64,000 nt of DNA from Paenibacillus tuaregi (lineage in GTDB: Bacteria; Bacillota; Bacilli; Paenibacillales; Paenibacillaceae). Positions 7,560-16,067 of the stretch are shown piece after piece (the stretch's first letter is position 1; every line of letters begins with the position of its first letter). The translations under genes and the position numbers were made by a program. The notes under the pieces were generated by a model. The model was not told the origin of the DNA. It did no database searches and saw nothing but the letters and a program-made list of their open reading frames with translations. Location of the stretch: contig NZ_LT575476.1 in assembly GCF_900086655.1 (NCBI RefSeq), positions 3,568,826 through 3,632,825 of the forward strand. Direction: 5' to 3'.

Positions 7560-9710
7560 ATGTCAAAAATATGGTCGATCTACGAACAGGACATCCGTAA
7601 TATTACAACCAATTGGGCTTCAGCAGTAATTATTCTGGGACTTGTGCTGCTCCCATCGCTGTATGCCTGGTTCAACATCGAAGCCTCATGGGACCCTTAC
7701 AGCTCCACGCAAGGGGTTCAGATTGCCGTAACCACACTGGACCAGGGGGCCGTCATCCAAGGCAAACACCTCAATCTGGGCGATGAAATCAAAAAGTCAC
7801 TTCAAGAAAACACCAACATAGGCTGGGTATTTGTCCCCCATGATGAAGCCCAAAAGGGGCTTAGACACGGGGATTACTATGCCGCCCTTGAAATTCCGGC
7901 TGACTTCTCCACACACATCGCCAGTGTCCTGACTCCCGCACCGGTCAAGGCTGAAATTCTGTACAGTGTTAACGAGAAGATCAATGCCGTCGCGCCTAAG
8001 ATCACCTCCAAGGGGGCAAGCTCCGTTACAGAGGAAGTGAACCGCAACTTTGTAAAAACCGCAAACGGCACCATCTTCAAAATTTTTAATGAAATTGGTG
8101 TGGAGTTGGAAAAAGAGCTGCCTTTAATGAACAAAATGAAAGGGCTGATCTTCCAGCTTGTCTCCATGTTCCCGGAAATTAACCAGGCGGCAGATACTGC
8201 GGTTCGGGATTTGGCAGAAGGCCAGAAAATCGTTGCTCAAGTGCAGCAAAAAATCCCTGATGCGGTACGGCTTGCGGGTCAAGGTGTTGACTTCGCATCC
8301 AGCCTCATACACTTCCTTGACCAGACCGGCTCTGCACTGGATCAAGCCGCCCCTCAAATTAAGAATGCGCTTGTTCAGACCAGAGACAGCCTCGGAGCAG
8401 CCAGCAGGATTGCTGCTGACCTTAAAGGCCTGAAGCCTGAAGAGCTAAGCGCGGAGCTGCCGAAGCTTGAGATAGCCTCGCAGGATCTCGCGAAGGCGAG
8501 AGATGCTGCCGGGACCTTCCTTTCCCTGATAGACAGGCTAAGCCAGCTGAATCCAGGCGGCCCGCTCAGCCGCGTTGCCGATCATATGCGGGGCATTTCG
8601 GACAGCGTACAGTCCCTGGGAACGAAGCTGGGCCAGCTCAAGCAGGCGGTACAAAATGGCAGTGCGAATGCCGACGATCTCGTTAATTCTTTTATTCAAA
8701 CATCCAACCGGCTCTCCGGGGACCTGGACCAGCTCGTCAGCAGCTATGACAGCGAAATTGTACCAGCCATCAGCGGAGCTGTAGGCCGGGCGAAGGAAAC
8801 TGCAGCAACCAGCCGTTCCCTGCTGACCGATGCCCAGAACTCGCTCCCTAAGGTACAGAAAATTTTGACGGATGCGTCCAAGGGGCTTGCTGTCGGCACA
8901 AGAAATGCGGAGCTGGTCAGAGGCCAGCTTCCGTCAGCGGAAGCAAGCATCAAGAAGATCAGCGAGCGGATCAAAGCGTTTGAGAAAGACGGGAGGCTGG
9001 AAGATCTGATCCGGCTGCTCCAGTTGAATTACCAGAAGGAGAGCGAATTTTTTGCAGAACCGGTCGTTTTGACTGAGCACAAGCTGTTCCCGATTCCTAA
9101 TTACGGCTCAGCAATGTCCCCTTTCTTCACAACCCTTTCATTATGGGTGGGAGGGCTGCTTCTTGTCTCGATGCTAACTGTGGAAGTCCACTCTCCTTCT
9201 GAATTCCAAAGTTATCAAGTTTATCTGGGACGTTTTCTTACCTTCGGCACTCTGGCTCTGCTGCAGTCTGTCTTTGTGTCTACGGGGGATCTCTTCATTC
9301 TCGGGACTTATGCCAAAGAAAAGCTTGCCTTTGTCCTGTTCAGCCTGCTGCTCAGCCTAGTCTTTATGCTGATGATTTACACCCTGGTCTCCGTCTTCGG
9401 CAATGTGGGCAAGGCGATGGCCATCGTACTCTTGGTGCTCCAGCTTGCAGGGTCGGGTGGAACCTTTCCCATCCAGGTAACCCCTCTCTTTTTCCAAAAA
9501 ATATATCCCTTCCTCCCATTCACTTACGGAATCGGACTGCTAAGAGAGGCCGTCGGCGGCATGGTGCCTGATCTGGTGATAAGGGATATCCTTATCCTCC
9601 TCATCTATGCCATGCTGGCCTTATTACTTGGGCTCGGCTTAAAGCAGCAAATCAACCGCCTCGCCGCTCCACTGGTAAGCAAAGCCAAAAAAAGCGGGAT
9701 TATTCACTAA
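7560..9710 (+). CDS. YhgE/Pip family membrane protein
   Basis: Integral membrane protein of 716 residues. It has one N-terminal membrane segment (about 20-40, ILGLVLLPSLYAWFNIEASWDPY), a long extracytoplasmic region rich in helical repeats (about 45-510) and five or six C-terminal membrane segments (about 520-705). This is the architecture of the phage infection protein (Pip)/YhgE family, related to YueB/EsaA of type VII secretion. N-terminal residues GVQIAVTTLDQGA and the LPSLYAWFN motif are characteristic. It faces away from, and lies about 5 kb from, the type VII-like operon. A role as the missing EsaA-like subunit is possible but speculative. Confidence 0.85.
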   Translation: MSKIWSIYEQDIRNITTNWASAVIILGLVLLPSLYAWFNIEASWDPYSSTQGVQIAVTTLDQGAVIQGKHLNLGDEIKKSLQENTNIGWVFVPHDEAQKGLRHGDYYAALEIPADFSTHIASVLTPAPVKAEILYSVNEKINAVAPKITSKGASSVTEEVNRNFVKTANGTIFKIFNEIGVELEKELPLMNKMKGLIFQLVSMFPEINQAADTAVRDLAEGQKIVAQVQQKIPDAVRLAGQGVDFASSLIHFLDQTGSALDQAAPQIKNALVQTRDSLGAASRIAADLKGLKPEELSAELPKLEIASQDLAKARDAAGTFLSLIDRLSQLNPGGPLSRVADHMRGISDSVQSLGTKLGQLKQAVQNGSANADDLVNSFIQTSNRLSGDLDQLVSSYDSEIVPAISGAVGRAKETAATSRSLLTDAQNSLPKVQKILTDASKGLAVGTRNAELVRGQLPSAEASIKKISERIKAFEKDGRLEDLIRLLQLNYQKESEFFAEPVVLTEHKLFPIPNYGSAMSPFFTTLSLWVGGLLLVSMLTVEVHSPSEFQSYQVYLGRFLTFGTLALLQSVFVSTGDLFILGTYAKEKLAFVLFSLLLSLVFMLMIYTLVSVFGNVGKAMAIVLLVLQLAGSGGTFPIQVTPLFFQKIYPFLPFTYGIGLLREAVGGMVPDLVIRDILILLIYAMLALLLGLGLKQQINRLAAPLVSKAKKSGIIH

Positions 9711-9718
9711 TGTTATAC

Positions 9719-9755
9719 AAAAAAGAGTCCGCCAAGATTCAGGTGGACTCTTTTT
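9719..9755. terminator. Bidirectional terminator between yhgE-like and stress protein genes
   Basis: AAAAAGAGTCC pairs with GGACTCTTTTT around a short loop, giving A and T runs on both sides. It lies between two convergent genes. Confidence 0.8.
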
Positions 9756-9814
9756 GTATATTCATATGATCTCCAGCGTAAGTGAATGCCGGGGTCTCTT
9801 GGTGCTTGGTAAAT

Positions 9815-10339
9815 TTAGAGTCTCGGATTAGTATCCGTATAATTATTATAACGGGACGCGTTCAAGGAACGGTTCGTCCGGAATGTATCATAGACCGTAC
9901 GGCCACGGTCATCCTCGTCCACTAGGACAAGAATTTTGCCGTTATCCACATAGTCTCCATATTCCTTCGCCTCATCCTCAGGAATACCCAGACCAATTAA
10001 ACCGCCGACAAGACCGCCCGCACCAGCGCCCACTGCCGCGCCAGTCAATGTTGCCGCAATCGGCCCAGCCGCTAGGATCGGGCCAACACCCGGAACCGCG
10101 AGCAGTCCTAATCCGGCTAGCAGTCCGGCTACACCGCCAACCACACCGCCCGTAGCCGCTCCGGTGGCTACACCTTCAGGTGCTTTAGAGCCTGTCTCCT
10201 CACTGATTGCTGTCTGGTCATCCCGGTTCTTGGTTACTACTGAAATTTCATCCGAACGGAACCCCTGAGCTTGAAGGGATTCAATTGCGGCAGTTGCTTC
10301 ACGATCGGTATCAAATACACCAACAATTTTTTTAGCCAT
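9815..10339 (-). CDS. General stress protein, YflT-like domain with glycine-zipper segment
   Basis: A 174-residue protein starting MAKKIVGVFDTDREA. Residues 1-50 resemble the YflT (general stress protein 17M) heat-induced domain. A Gly/Ala-rich hydrophobic segment follows (about 57-120, with repeated GATGG, GGVAGLLAGLG and GAGAGGLVGGLIG), then a C-terminal alpha-beta part. The ATG at 10339 is chosen because GGAGGC lies close upstream; an in-frame start at 10396 has no such site. A possible sigma-B-like promoter is at 10377-10401. Function in stress is known only by family. Confidence 0.8.
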   Translation of the reverse strand: MAKKIVGVFDTDREATAAIESLQAQGFRSDEISVVTKNRDDQTAISEETGSKAPEGVATGAATGGVVGGVAGLLAGLGLLAVPGVGPILAAGPIAATLTGAAVGAGAGGLVGGLIGLGIPEDEAKEYGDYVDNGKILVLVDEDDRGRTVYDTFRTNRSLNASRYNNYTDTNPRL

Positions 10340-10376
10340 CTTAACTGCCTCCTTTGATTTGATCGTTCCCCCATCA

Positions 10377-10401
10377 TTACCCGGCTCAGGCAGCAATCAA
10401 C
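10377..10401 (-). promoter_or_regulatory. Possible sigma-B-like promoter of the stress gene
   Basis: Minus strand GTTGAT and GGGTAA are 13 bp apart, against a sigma-B consensus of GTTTAA and GGGTAT. It lies about 40 bp before the start codon. Whether this organism has a sigma-B-type factor cannot be seen here. Confidence 0.35.
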
Positions 10402-10413
10402 CAGGTCAACCTC

Positions 10414-12948
10414 TTATTTGTGCCCACCTTGAGGACGGACCCGCCGGGTCGCCGTCGCTTCAAATGGATTGTCCGGCCAGTAATGCTTAGGATAGCGGCC
10501 TTTCAAATCTTTCTTCACGTCAAAATAAGTACTCTCCCAAAAGCTTCGCAAATCTGATGTCACCTGCACCGGTCTGGAAGCCGGAGAGAGGATGTGCATA
10601 GTAACCGCTGCCCGCCCATAGGCCAGAAGTGGCGTGTCCATCAGGCCGAACAGCTCCTGAAGACGGACGGATACATATGGCGCCTGCGGACCCTCATACT
10701 GGACTGGAATCCGTGATCCGCTTGGAACTGTAATGTGCGTAGGAGCTTCCCTATCCAGCTCCTGCCTCTGCTCCCAGTTCAGCAGGCTCTCAAGCACTGC
10801 ATGTAAATTCAGCCTCTGCAGATCAGATTTCCTCCGGAAGCCAGCGATGTACGGGGCAAGCCACTCATGAACTTCCCGCTCAAGTGCCGTGTCAGAGACA
10901 TCAGGCCAGTCACCACGCCCATGCTCCTTCATAAACCGGATTCTAGCCTGCAGCTGGCGCGATTTCGAATTCCATGGAAGCAGGGCAATTCCCCCGTCCT
11001 TAATGGCATCCAATAACGCATGCTGAATCTGTTCCTCTGTAGGCTGAACGTTGGAGTTCTCCCTGACGATTATCGCTCCAAGCTTAAGCTGACTCTTCGC
11101 ACGTACAGAGCCGGTTGAGTCATCCCACCTGATCTCAAGGTGCTTTGTCATCTCTTCCTTGTAATACTCATTCAGCTGCTCCTCTGTCAGGGGAGCGGCC
11201 AGCTGAACCGCAGTCTCCGGCCCATCATCATCCACCTCGGCGGCAACCAAATATTGCTCCCGGAATACGGATTTATCGCCAGCAACAGCTGCTCCTCTCC
11301 CGCTGCGGAGCAGATACCTGCCATCAGTGCGGCGCTGTGCAATCCTGTCGGGATAGGCAAAAGACAGCATCAGCCCGCATAGCTCATCGACTGCTTCCAC
11401 AGCCACTTCGTCTTCGCCTTCATGGCCCGGAAGCCGGGACGCCCACTGACGGGCACGGGTCAACAGCCGCTGGACATCCTGCGGCCCGGCTCCGCGAAGA
11501 TCCCCGCTTCCGCTTGGAGCTCCCTTCCTCGCGGCTTCCCGAACCAGCACCTCCAGACGCGGCCTCAGATCCGCGTCCAGGCCTTGCTGGCTTCGCGGAA
11601 ATATGTCCCGCTCCTCCAGCAGGGCCGCCAGATAACAGGCCAGCCTGCCATAGCCGATTCCGGCGGAGATCAGCAGCATGTGGGCAAGCCTGGGATGAAG
11701 GCCCAAAGCCGCCATTTGCCGCCCGTGCGCAGTAATAACACCGGCTTCCTCCAGGGCTGACAGCTGTTCAAGCAGCTGTCGGGCGTAATTAAAGGCCGCC
11801 TCACCAGGCTCGTCAAGCCAGCTCAGCTCTGCAGGCTCCTTCACGCCCCATACCGCAAGCTCCAGGGCCACACTGCTGAGATCCGCCTCCAGAATTTCCG
11901 GCGCCGTCTTCCCGGCCAGCTGTTTGTCCTCCGGCTCCGTCCACAGCCGGTAGCACACTCCGGGAGCTGTCCGGCCTGCCCGGCCTCGCCGCTGGTCAGC
12001 CGAATCCCTGGCGGCTCTCACCGTCACCAACCGTCCCATCCCGGTGCGTGCCGAGAACTGCTCCGTTCTCCGGAGGCCGCTGTCGATCACGACACGAACC
12101 CCCTCCACCGTCAAGCTGGACTCCGCAATTGACGTGGCAAGTACGACCTTCCTCCTCCCAGACTTCGGTGCTTGGATCGCCTCGGCCTGAAGCTGCTGCG
12201 GCATGCCCCCATACAGCGGCACAAGGTCGACATCCCCAGGAATCCTGCCGCTGAGTGCCGCCTGGACACGACGAATCTCCCGGATGCCGGGAAGAAAGGC
12301 AAGGATGCTCCCTTCCTCCTTAGCCAAGGCGGTACGGATGGTGTCTGCCATCAGCACCTCAACACCCTCCCGCGTGGGTGAGCTGAGATAAACGGTTTCC
12401 ACCGGGAAGCTTCTTCCTTGGCTGCGGATAACAGGAGCTTCATGGAGCAGCTTCGCCACCGGCTCTGCCGAGAGGGTCGCCGACATCACCAGAATACGCA
12501 GATCCTCCCTTAGAATCCCCTGACTTTGTAGGGTCAGAGCCAACCCCAGGTCCGCGTGAAGGCTGCGTTCATGAAACTCATCAAAAATAACCAGCCCAAT
12601 CCCAGTCAACGCCTGGTCCGCCTGCAGCATACGGGTCAGAATGCCTTCCGTCACGACAGTAATTCGTGTTCGCTGACTCACCCGGCTGTCCAACCTGATC
12701 CGGTAACCTACCGTCTCGCCTACCTGCTCGCCTAGCTGCCGGGCCATATACGCCGCCGCTGATCTCGCGGCCAGCCTGCGGGGCTCCAGCATGATGATTC
12801 CCTGCCCTTTAAGCCAAGGCTCATCCAGCAGCGCAAGCGGCACCCGGGTTGTCTTCCCTGCACCCGGCTCAGCCACCAGCACGGCTGAATTGTTACCTGC
12901 AAGCGCGGCTTGCAGCCCGGGGATGACCTCATCTATCGGTAACTTCAC
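10414..12948 (-). CDS. hrpB: ATP-dependent DEAH-box helicase HrpB
   Basis: Full-length 844-residue DExH helicase. The helicase core has Walker A AEPGAGKTTRVP (near residues 25-36), the Walker B-type box IFDEFHERS and motif VI QRRGRAGRTAPGVCYRLW. A helicase-associated domain follows and the C-terminal HrpB domain ends in the typical PSRPVQVTSDL...FW...Y..V.KDLKGRYPKHYWPDNP region. The cellular substrate in Firmicutes is unclear; in proteobacteria HrpB is a putative RNA helicase. It appears to be monocistronic, with a terminator behind the upstream gene at 13047-13082. Confidence 0.93.
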   Translation of the reverse strand: MKLPIDEVIPGLQAALAGNNSAVLVAEPGAGKTTRVPLALLDEPWLKGQGIIMLEPRRLAARSAAAYMARQLGEQVGETVGYRIRLDSRVSQRTRITVVTEGILTRMLQADQALTGIGLVIFDEFHERSLHADLGLALTLQSQGILREDLRILVMSATLSAEPVAKLLHEAPVIRSQGRSFPVETVYLSSPTREGVEVLMADTIRTALAKEEGSILAFLPGIREIRRVQAALSGRIPGDVDLVPLYGGMPQQLQAEAIQAPKSGRRKVVLATSIAESSLTVEGVRVVIDSGLRRTEQFSARTGMGRLVTVRAARDSADQRRGRAGRTAPGVCYRLWTEPEDKQLAGKTAPEILEADLSSVALELAVWGVKEPAELSWLDEPGEAAFNYARQLLEQLSALEEAGVITAHGRQMAALGLHPRLAHMLLISAGIGYGRLACYLAALLEERDIFPRSQQGLDADLRPRLEVLVREAARKGAPSGSGDLRGAGPQDVQRLLTRARQWASRLPGHEGEDEVAVEAVDELCGLMLSFAYPDRIAQRRTDGRYLLRSGRGAAVAGDKSVFREQYLVAAEVDDDGPETAVQLAAPLTEEQLNEYYKEEMTKHLEIRWDDSTGSVRAKSQLKLGAIIVRENSNVQPTEEQIQHALLDAIKDGGIALLPWNSKSRQLQARIRFMKEHGRGDWPDVSDTALEREVHEWLAPYIAGFRRKSDLQRLNLHAVLESLLNWEQRQELDREAPTHITVPSGSRIPVQYEGPQAPYVSVRLQELFGLMDTPLLAYGRAAVTMHILSPASRPVQVTSDLRSFWESTYFDVKKDLKGRYPKHYWPDNPFEATATRRVRPQGGHK

Positions 12949-13046
12949 TTTCGATCACTTCTCCTTGATATTCCGTAGGCTTGTACAACCAACATAAGTT
13001 CAATTAATCATAAAGGGAGCTTATCCCAACTGTCAAAATGAACAGT

Positions 13047-13082
13047 AAAAAGACCGCTGCGGTTATACCAACATCAGCGGCC
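13047..13082 (-). terminator. Terminator after the DUF1992 gene
   Basis: GGCCGCTG pairs with CAGCGGTC on the minus strand and is followed by five T. It lies about 15 bp beyond the stop codon. Confidence 0.7.
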
Positions 13083-13096
13083 CTAGGATAACTATG

Positions 13097-13462
13097 TTAC
13101 TTCATACGTTCGGTTAATGCAGGCTCATACTGCCTGTACGCCGGATTATCGGACATACCCCGTTCGGCAATCATCATCCTCAGCCGCACGGTCTTCTCAT
13201 TCAGCTTCCGGTACAACTGCTGCCTTTCCTGTGGATCTTCACATGCCTGCAGCAGATCTTCAAGATGGAGGCATTCACCTCTCAGAGTCAATTCCTCGGG
13301 GACATACCCCGCATTCTTCATCACCTTATAGGCGATCCGAAGATCCTCGGGGATATGTGACAAGTCTTCAACGTGCAAAGGTTGTCCTTGTCCAGGGAGA
13401 TCATCCAGCTCTCCCTTGTCGATCGCCTCTGTTATTCTCTGTTCCGCCAGCCAGGAGAACAT
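13097..13462 (-). CDS. DnaJ-related DUF1992 protein
   Basis: Small cytoplasmic protein of 121 residues that begins MFSWLAEQRITEAIDKGELDDLPGQGQPL. That is the DUF1992 signature, annotated as DnaJ homologue subfamily C member 28-like; there is no J domain. The rest is predicted helical and charged. It lies 31 bp downstream of the SDR gene on the same strand, so the two are probably cotranscribed. Its molecular function is unknown. Confidence 0.85.
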   Translation of the reverse strand: MFSWLAEQRITEAIDKGELDDLPGQGQPLHVEDLSHIPEDLRIAYKVMKNAGYVPEELTLRGECLHLEDLLQACEDPQERQQLYRKLNEKTVRLRMMIAERGMSDNPAYRQYEPALTERMK

Positions 13463-13493
13463 GAAACCTCACAGCTCCTCTCTTCATAAAAGG

Positions 13494-14300
13494 TTACAGT
13501 AATGATTCTGCTCCATCAATTACGATTCTTGCACCTGTGATATGCTTGGATTCCGATGAGGCAAGGAAAGCTACCAGATCGGCCACATCCTCGGGCTGCC
13601 CCGGTCCGTCAGCCAGCGGCTGGCTGCCTTCCGGATATTCCACAGGGATGACGATCTCCTTCAATTCATCACTTGCTTCCGTAGTCTGGTCAATATTCGT
13701 TGCAATGGCACCCGGACAGATCACATTTACCCGGATCTTGAATTTGGCAAGTTCAAGCGCAGCCATCTTCGCGAAACCCACCTGCCCCGCCTTTGTGGTG
13801 CTGTATGCCGACATGCCAAACCCGGCAAAGCGGTCGCTTCCATTAATGGAGCTCGTAATTATGATGCTGCCTTCCCCTTTTTCCTTCAGGTAAGGGACCG
13901 TGTATTTCACCGTCAAAAAAGTGCCGTTCAGGTTAATGCGCAGCGTCCGCTCCCAATCCTCGAATCCCATTTCTTCGATGGGAGCAAGCACCCCGTTGAT
14001 CCCGGCATTGGCAAATACGATATCAATTCCTCCAAAGTAGGAGGCAGCCTCATTTACAGCTTTCTCCATCCGCTGCGGATCGGAGACATCCACGTCAAAG
14101 GAGCGCGATACACCTCGAAAGATCTGGTTAATCTCATGTTCGGTCGACCGGGTGCGGTCGTTTTGCAAGTCGAATAGTGCGACCTTGGCCCCTTCTTGAG
14201 CCAGCCGGATTGCCGTAGCTTTTCCAATTCCGGAACCCGCTCCTGTTACTATAGCCGTTTTTCCTTGAAAACGTTGTCGATTGTTCTGATTATGGGGCAT
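13494..14300 (-). CDS. Short-chain dehydrogenase/reductase
   Basis: NAD(P)-dependent oxidoreductase of the classical SDR family, 268 residues. It has the cofactor motif TGAGSGIGKA (about residues 20-29), the NAG motif FANAGING, a catalytic serine in ITSSINGS, and the YxxxK pair in SAYSTTKAGQ. The acidic residue after beta-2 (LFDLQND) suggests preference for NAD. The substrate cannot be predicted. It is the first gene of a probable two-gene unit with the DUF1992 gene. Confidence 0.88.
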   Translation of the reverse strand: MPHNQNNRQRFQGKTAIVTGAGSGIGKATAIRLAQEGAKVALFDLQNDRTRSTEHEINQIFRGVSRSFDVDVSDPQRMEKAVNEAASYFGGIDIVFANAGINGVLAPIEEMGFEDWERTLRINLNGTFLTVKYTVPYLKEKGEGSIIITSSINGSDRFAGFGMSAYSTTKAGQVGFAKMAALELAKFKIRVNVICPGAIATNIDQTTEASDELKEIVIPVEYPEGSQPLADGPGQPEDVADLVAFLASSESKHITGARIVIDGAESLL

Positions 14301-14427
14301 TATTTCTGCACTCCTTCTATCTATATTTTGGGGTTTAGTAAATGGACTTAGTTAGCATCCAGCTTCTGTCACAAGATTACCCAAAAACGATAGGGATTAA
14401 ATCAACAATCCACTAATTTCTAGAAAT

Positions 14428-14460
14428 AAAAAAAAACAGCACCCATCTGAATAGGTGCTG
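14428..14460 (-). terminator. Terminator of the type VII-like operon
   Basis: CAGCACC pairs with GGTGCTG on the minus strand and is followed by a run of nine T. It begins within 5 bp of the stop codon of the PP2C gene and marks the end of the eight-gene operon. Confidence 0.85.
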
Positions 14461-14464
14461 CTGC

Positions 14465-15268
14465 TTATGCAATCCAAGATATATCCAGCCAGGAGGCATC
14501 GTCCTCCAAAGGCAGCTTGGCTTGTATCCGGCGGTAAATATCCGACAGGGTCTCACAGTGGTCAAGCCGTTTCAACCCATCGCTGTAGACCATAAGCCTG
14601 TACTCCCGGTTATCCCCAGCGAGCGGCTGCTGGTGGAAGTGGGGTCCACCCCCGATGGTCCCTCTTTTGGCGGACCACCTCTCCCCGGTGAGGAAACGGG
14701 CAGGGTCCATCACAAGCTCTCTGCCGGATAACCAGCACCTGAGCCGACTGTCCCCCTGCCAGGCCAGCCAGACCTTTCCTTCAGACTTTCCCGCTTCAGG
14801 CAGTTCGATTCGTCCGCAGAGGTACATCGTCTCCGCCCCTCGCCGCCTTTTCTCTTCAAGAACCTCTCTCAGTAAGGCTGGCATATCGGCCGGAAGCTTG
14901 AGCCGGTCCGTCTCTTCAGCGGCATCGGGCACCATTTGCGTAAGAACTTGGTCAAAAGCATGCCTGGACAGCTCCTGTGTACCCCCCAGCCACTCGAACA
15001 ACCGGCTTCCCAAGTACTTGGCGGCAAAGTCCCCCCGGTAAGACAGGGAGACCCCGTCACATAAGACAAACCAGCAGACGTTCCCTCTAACGCCGACAGC
15101 CAGATAATCCTGGCTGTTCTCACCCGATTCCCAGCTCTCATCAGATGGGCTGAACGAGTATCGGCAGTTGAACCTTGGTGTTTCCACAGCAGCTGGAGGA
15201 CATGGCTTAGCCTGATTGCATGTCCATACAAAATTGGCGGTATCCGTTTGGGCATTTTTTTTCATCAA
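14465..15268 (-). CDS. PP2C-type Ser/Thr protein phosphatase of the type VII-like operon
   Basis: Probable cytoplasmic protein phosphatase of 267 residues with no membrane segment. Metal-binding and catalytic motifs of the PPM/PP2C family are present: D54 after SGENSQ, CDGVSLS (70-76), GAETMYLCG (144-152), QGDSR (171-175), YSDG (228-231) and a final DDAS (256-259). All the acidic metal ligands seem intact, so an active enzyme is likely. It is the last gene of the operon, 10 bp behind the VWA gene, and would oppose the kinase two genes upstream. A phosphatase next to a VWA protein and a kinase recalls the TerY-P triad. Confidence 0.8.
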   Translation of the reverse strand: MMKKNAQTDTANFVWTCNQAKPCPPAAVETPRFNCRYSFSPSDESWESGENSQDYLAVGVRGNVCWFVLCDGVSLSYRGDFAAKYLGSRLFEWLGGTQELSRHAFDQVLTQMVPDAAEETDRLKLPADMPALLREVLEEKRRRGAETMYLCGRIELPEAGKSEGKVWLAWQGDSRLRCWLSGRELVMDPARFLTGERWSAKRGTIGGGPHFHQQPLAGDNREYRLMVYSDGLKRLDHCETLSDIYRRIQAKLPLEDDASWLDISWIA

Positions 15269-15277
15269 AATCTATCC

Positions 15278-16030
15278 TTACCGGACAGGCGTTGCTGCGG
15301 ACATTTGGAATCCAACAGATACCAGCTCTGCGCAGTTCCCCGGCAGAAGCATTAGAGCCCCTGGGGCAAGCTGATAATCCGCCTCAGTCAGCATTTCTCG
15401 GTAACTCTCCGGCAGCACCGATGACATCTCCCGCAGCTTCAGACCTGCCCCTTCCTTAAGCCGGGTGTCCCTGCCTATTCCTTTCCATCTTCGTGGCTCC
15501 TGAATAGGCTCTTCCAACACATGGTCCGAGATGAATATATTCTCCACCAGCACATTCCCGTCCTCGACGCCCATACTCATAATCCGTTTCACAATCGGCT
15601 CAGGATCATCACCGGTGGTCACTCCATCCGTCATATGACAGATCAGAGGAGCTGGGCAGCCCTGCATATCAGGCAGCTCAGCCTTAAGGATTTTCTCAGC
15701 CTGGGCAAAAGCTTTCGCCGAATCTGAGAATCTCTTCGGGGAAAGCTCCGGCAGTTTGCCGAGCAGCGCTACTTCATCAATGCCCTTCACCCCGCCAAGC
15801 AGGTCGTAAACTTCATCACTATAGGCTAGAATCGCTATGCGGTATCTGGGAGTAAGCCGGTTGCCTTTGGTCGAACGGAACACCATCTGTCTAACAGCAA
15901 GAGACAACGCCTCATATACAATATCAATCCGGCGGCGGCCTTCCATTAACAGGTTCATGGATGCGCTGATGTCAATCAGGTAAATGATCAAGGCAGGGGT
16001 TCGCTGTGAAGCCTGAACCGTATACTTCAT
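15278..16030 (-). CDS. VWA-domain protein (TerY-like)
   Basis: A 250-residue protein that is essentially one von Willebrand factor A domain. It has an intact MIDAS start DISAS (20-24), a conserved strand RIAILAYSDEV, and the later acidic ligand in CHMTDGVTTGDD (D135). There is no signal peptide or membrane segment, so it is cytoplasmic. VWA proteins of this size (TerY type) act as metal-dependent interaction modules beside PP2C phosphatases and kinases. It lies between the kinase-like gene and the phosphatase with short gaps, which suggests a three-protein signalling unit. Confidence 0.82.
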   Translation of the reverse strand: MKYTVQASQRTPALIIYLIDISASMNLLMEGRRRIDIVYEALSLAVRQMVFRSTKGNRLTPRYRIAILAYSDEVYDLLGGVKGIDEVALLGKLPELSPKRFSDSAKAFAQAEKILKAELPDMQGCPAPLICHMTDGVTTGDDPEPIVKRIMSMGVEDGNVLVENIFISDHVLEEPIQEPRRWKGIGRDTRLKEGAGLKLREMSSVLPESYREMLTEADYQLAPGALMLLPGNCAELVSVGFQMSAATPVR

Positions 16031-16067
16031 ACTACATATATCTCCTTTAGTCGTTCCAAGTTAGGAC

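Noticed and set aside
7560..9710. YhgE/Pip protein as the missing EsaA subunit of the type VII-like system
   Set aside because: It is on the other strand, about 5 kb away and separated by unrelated genes; similarity to EsaA/YueB is only at family level.
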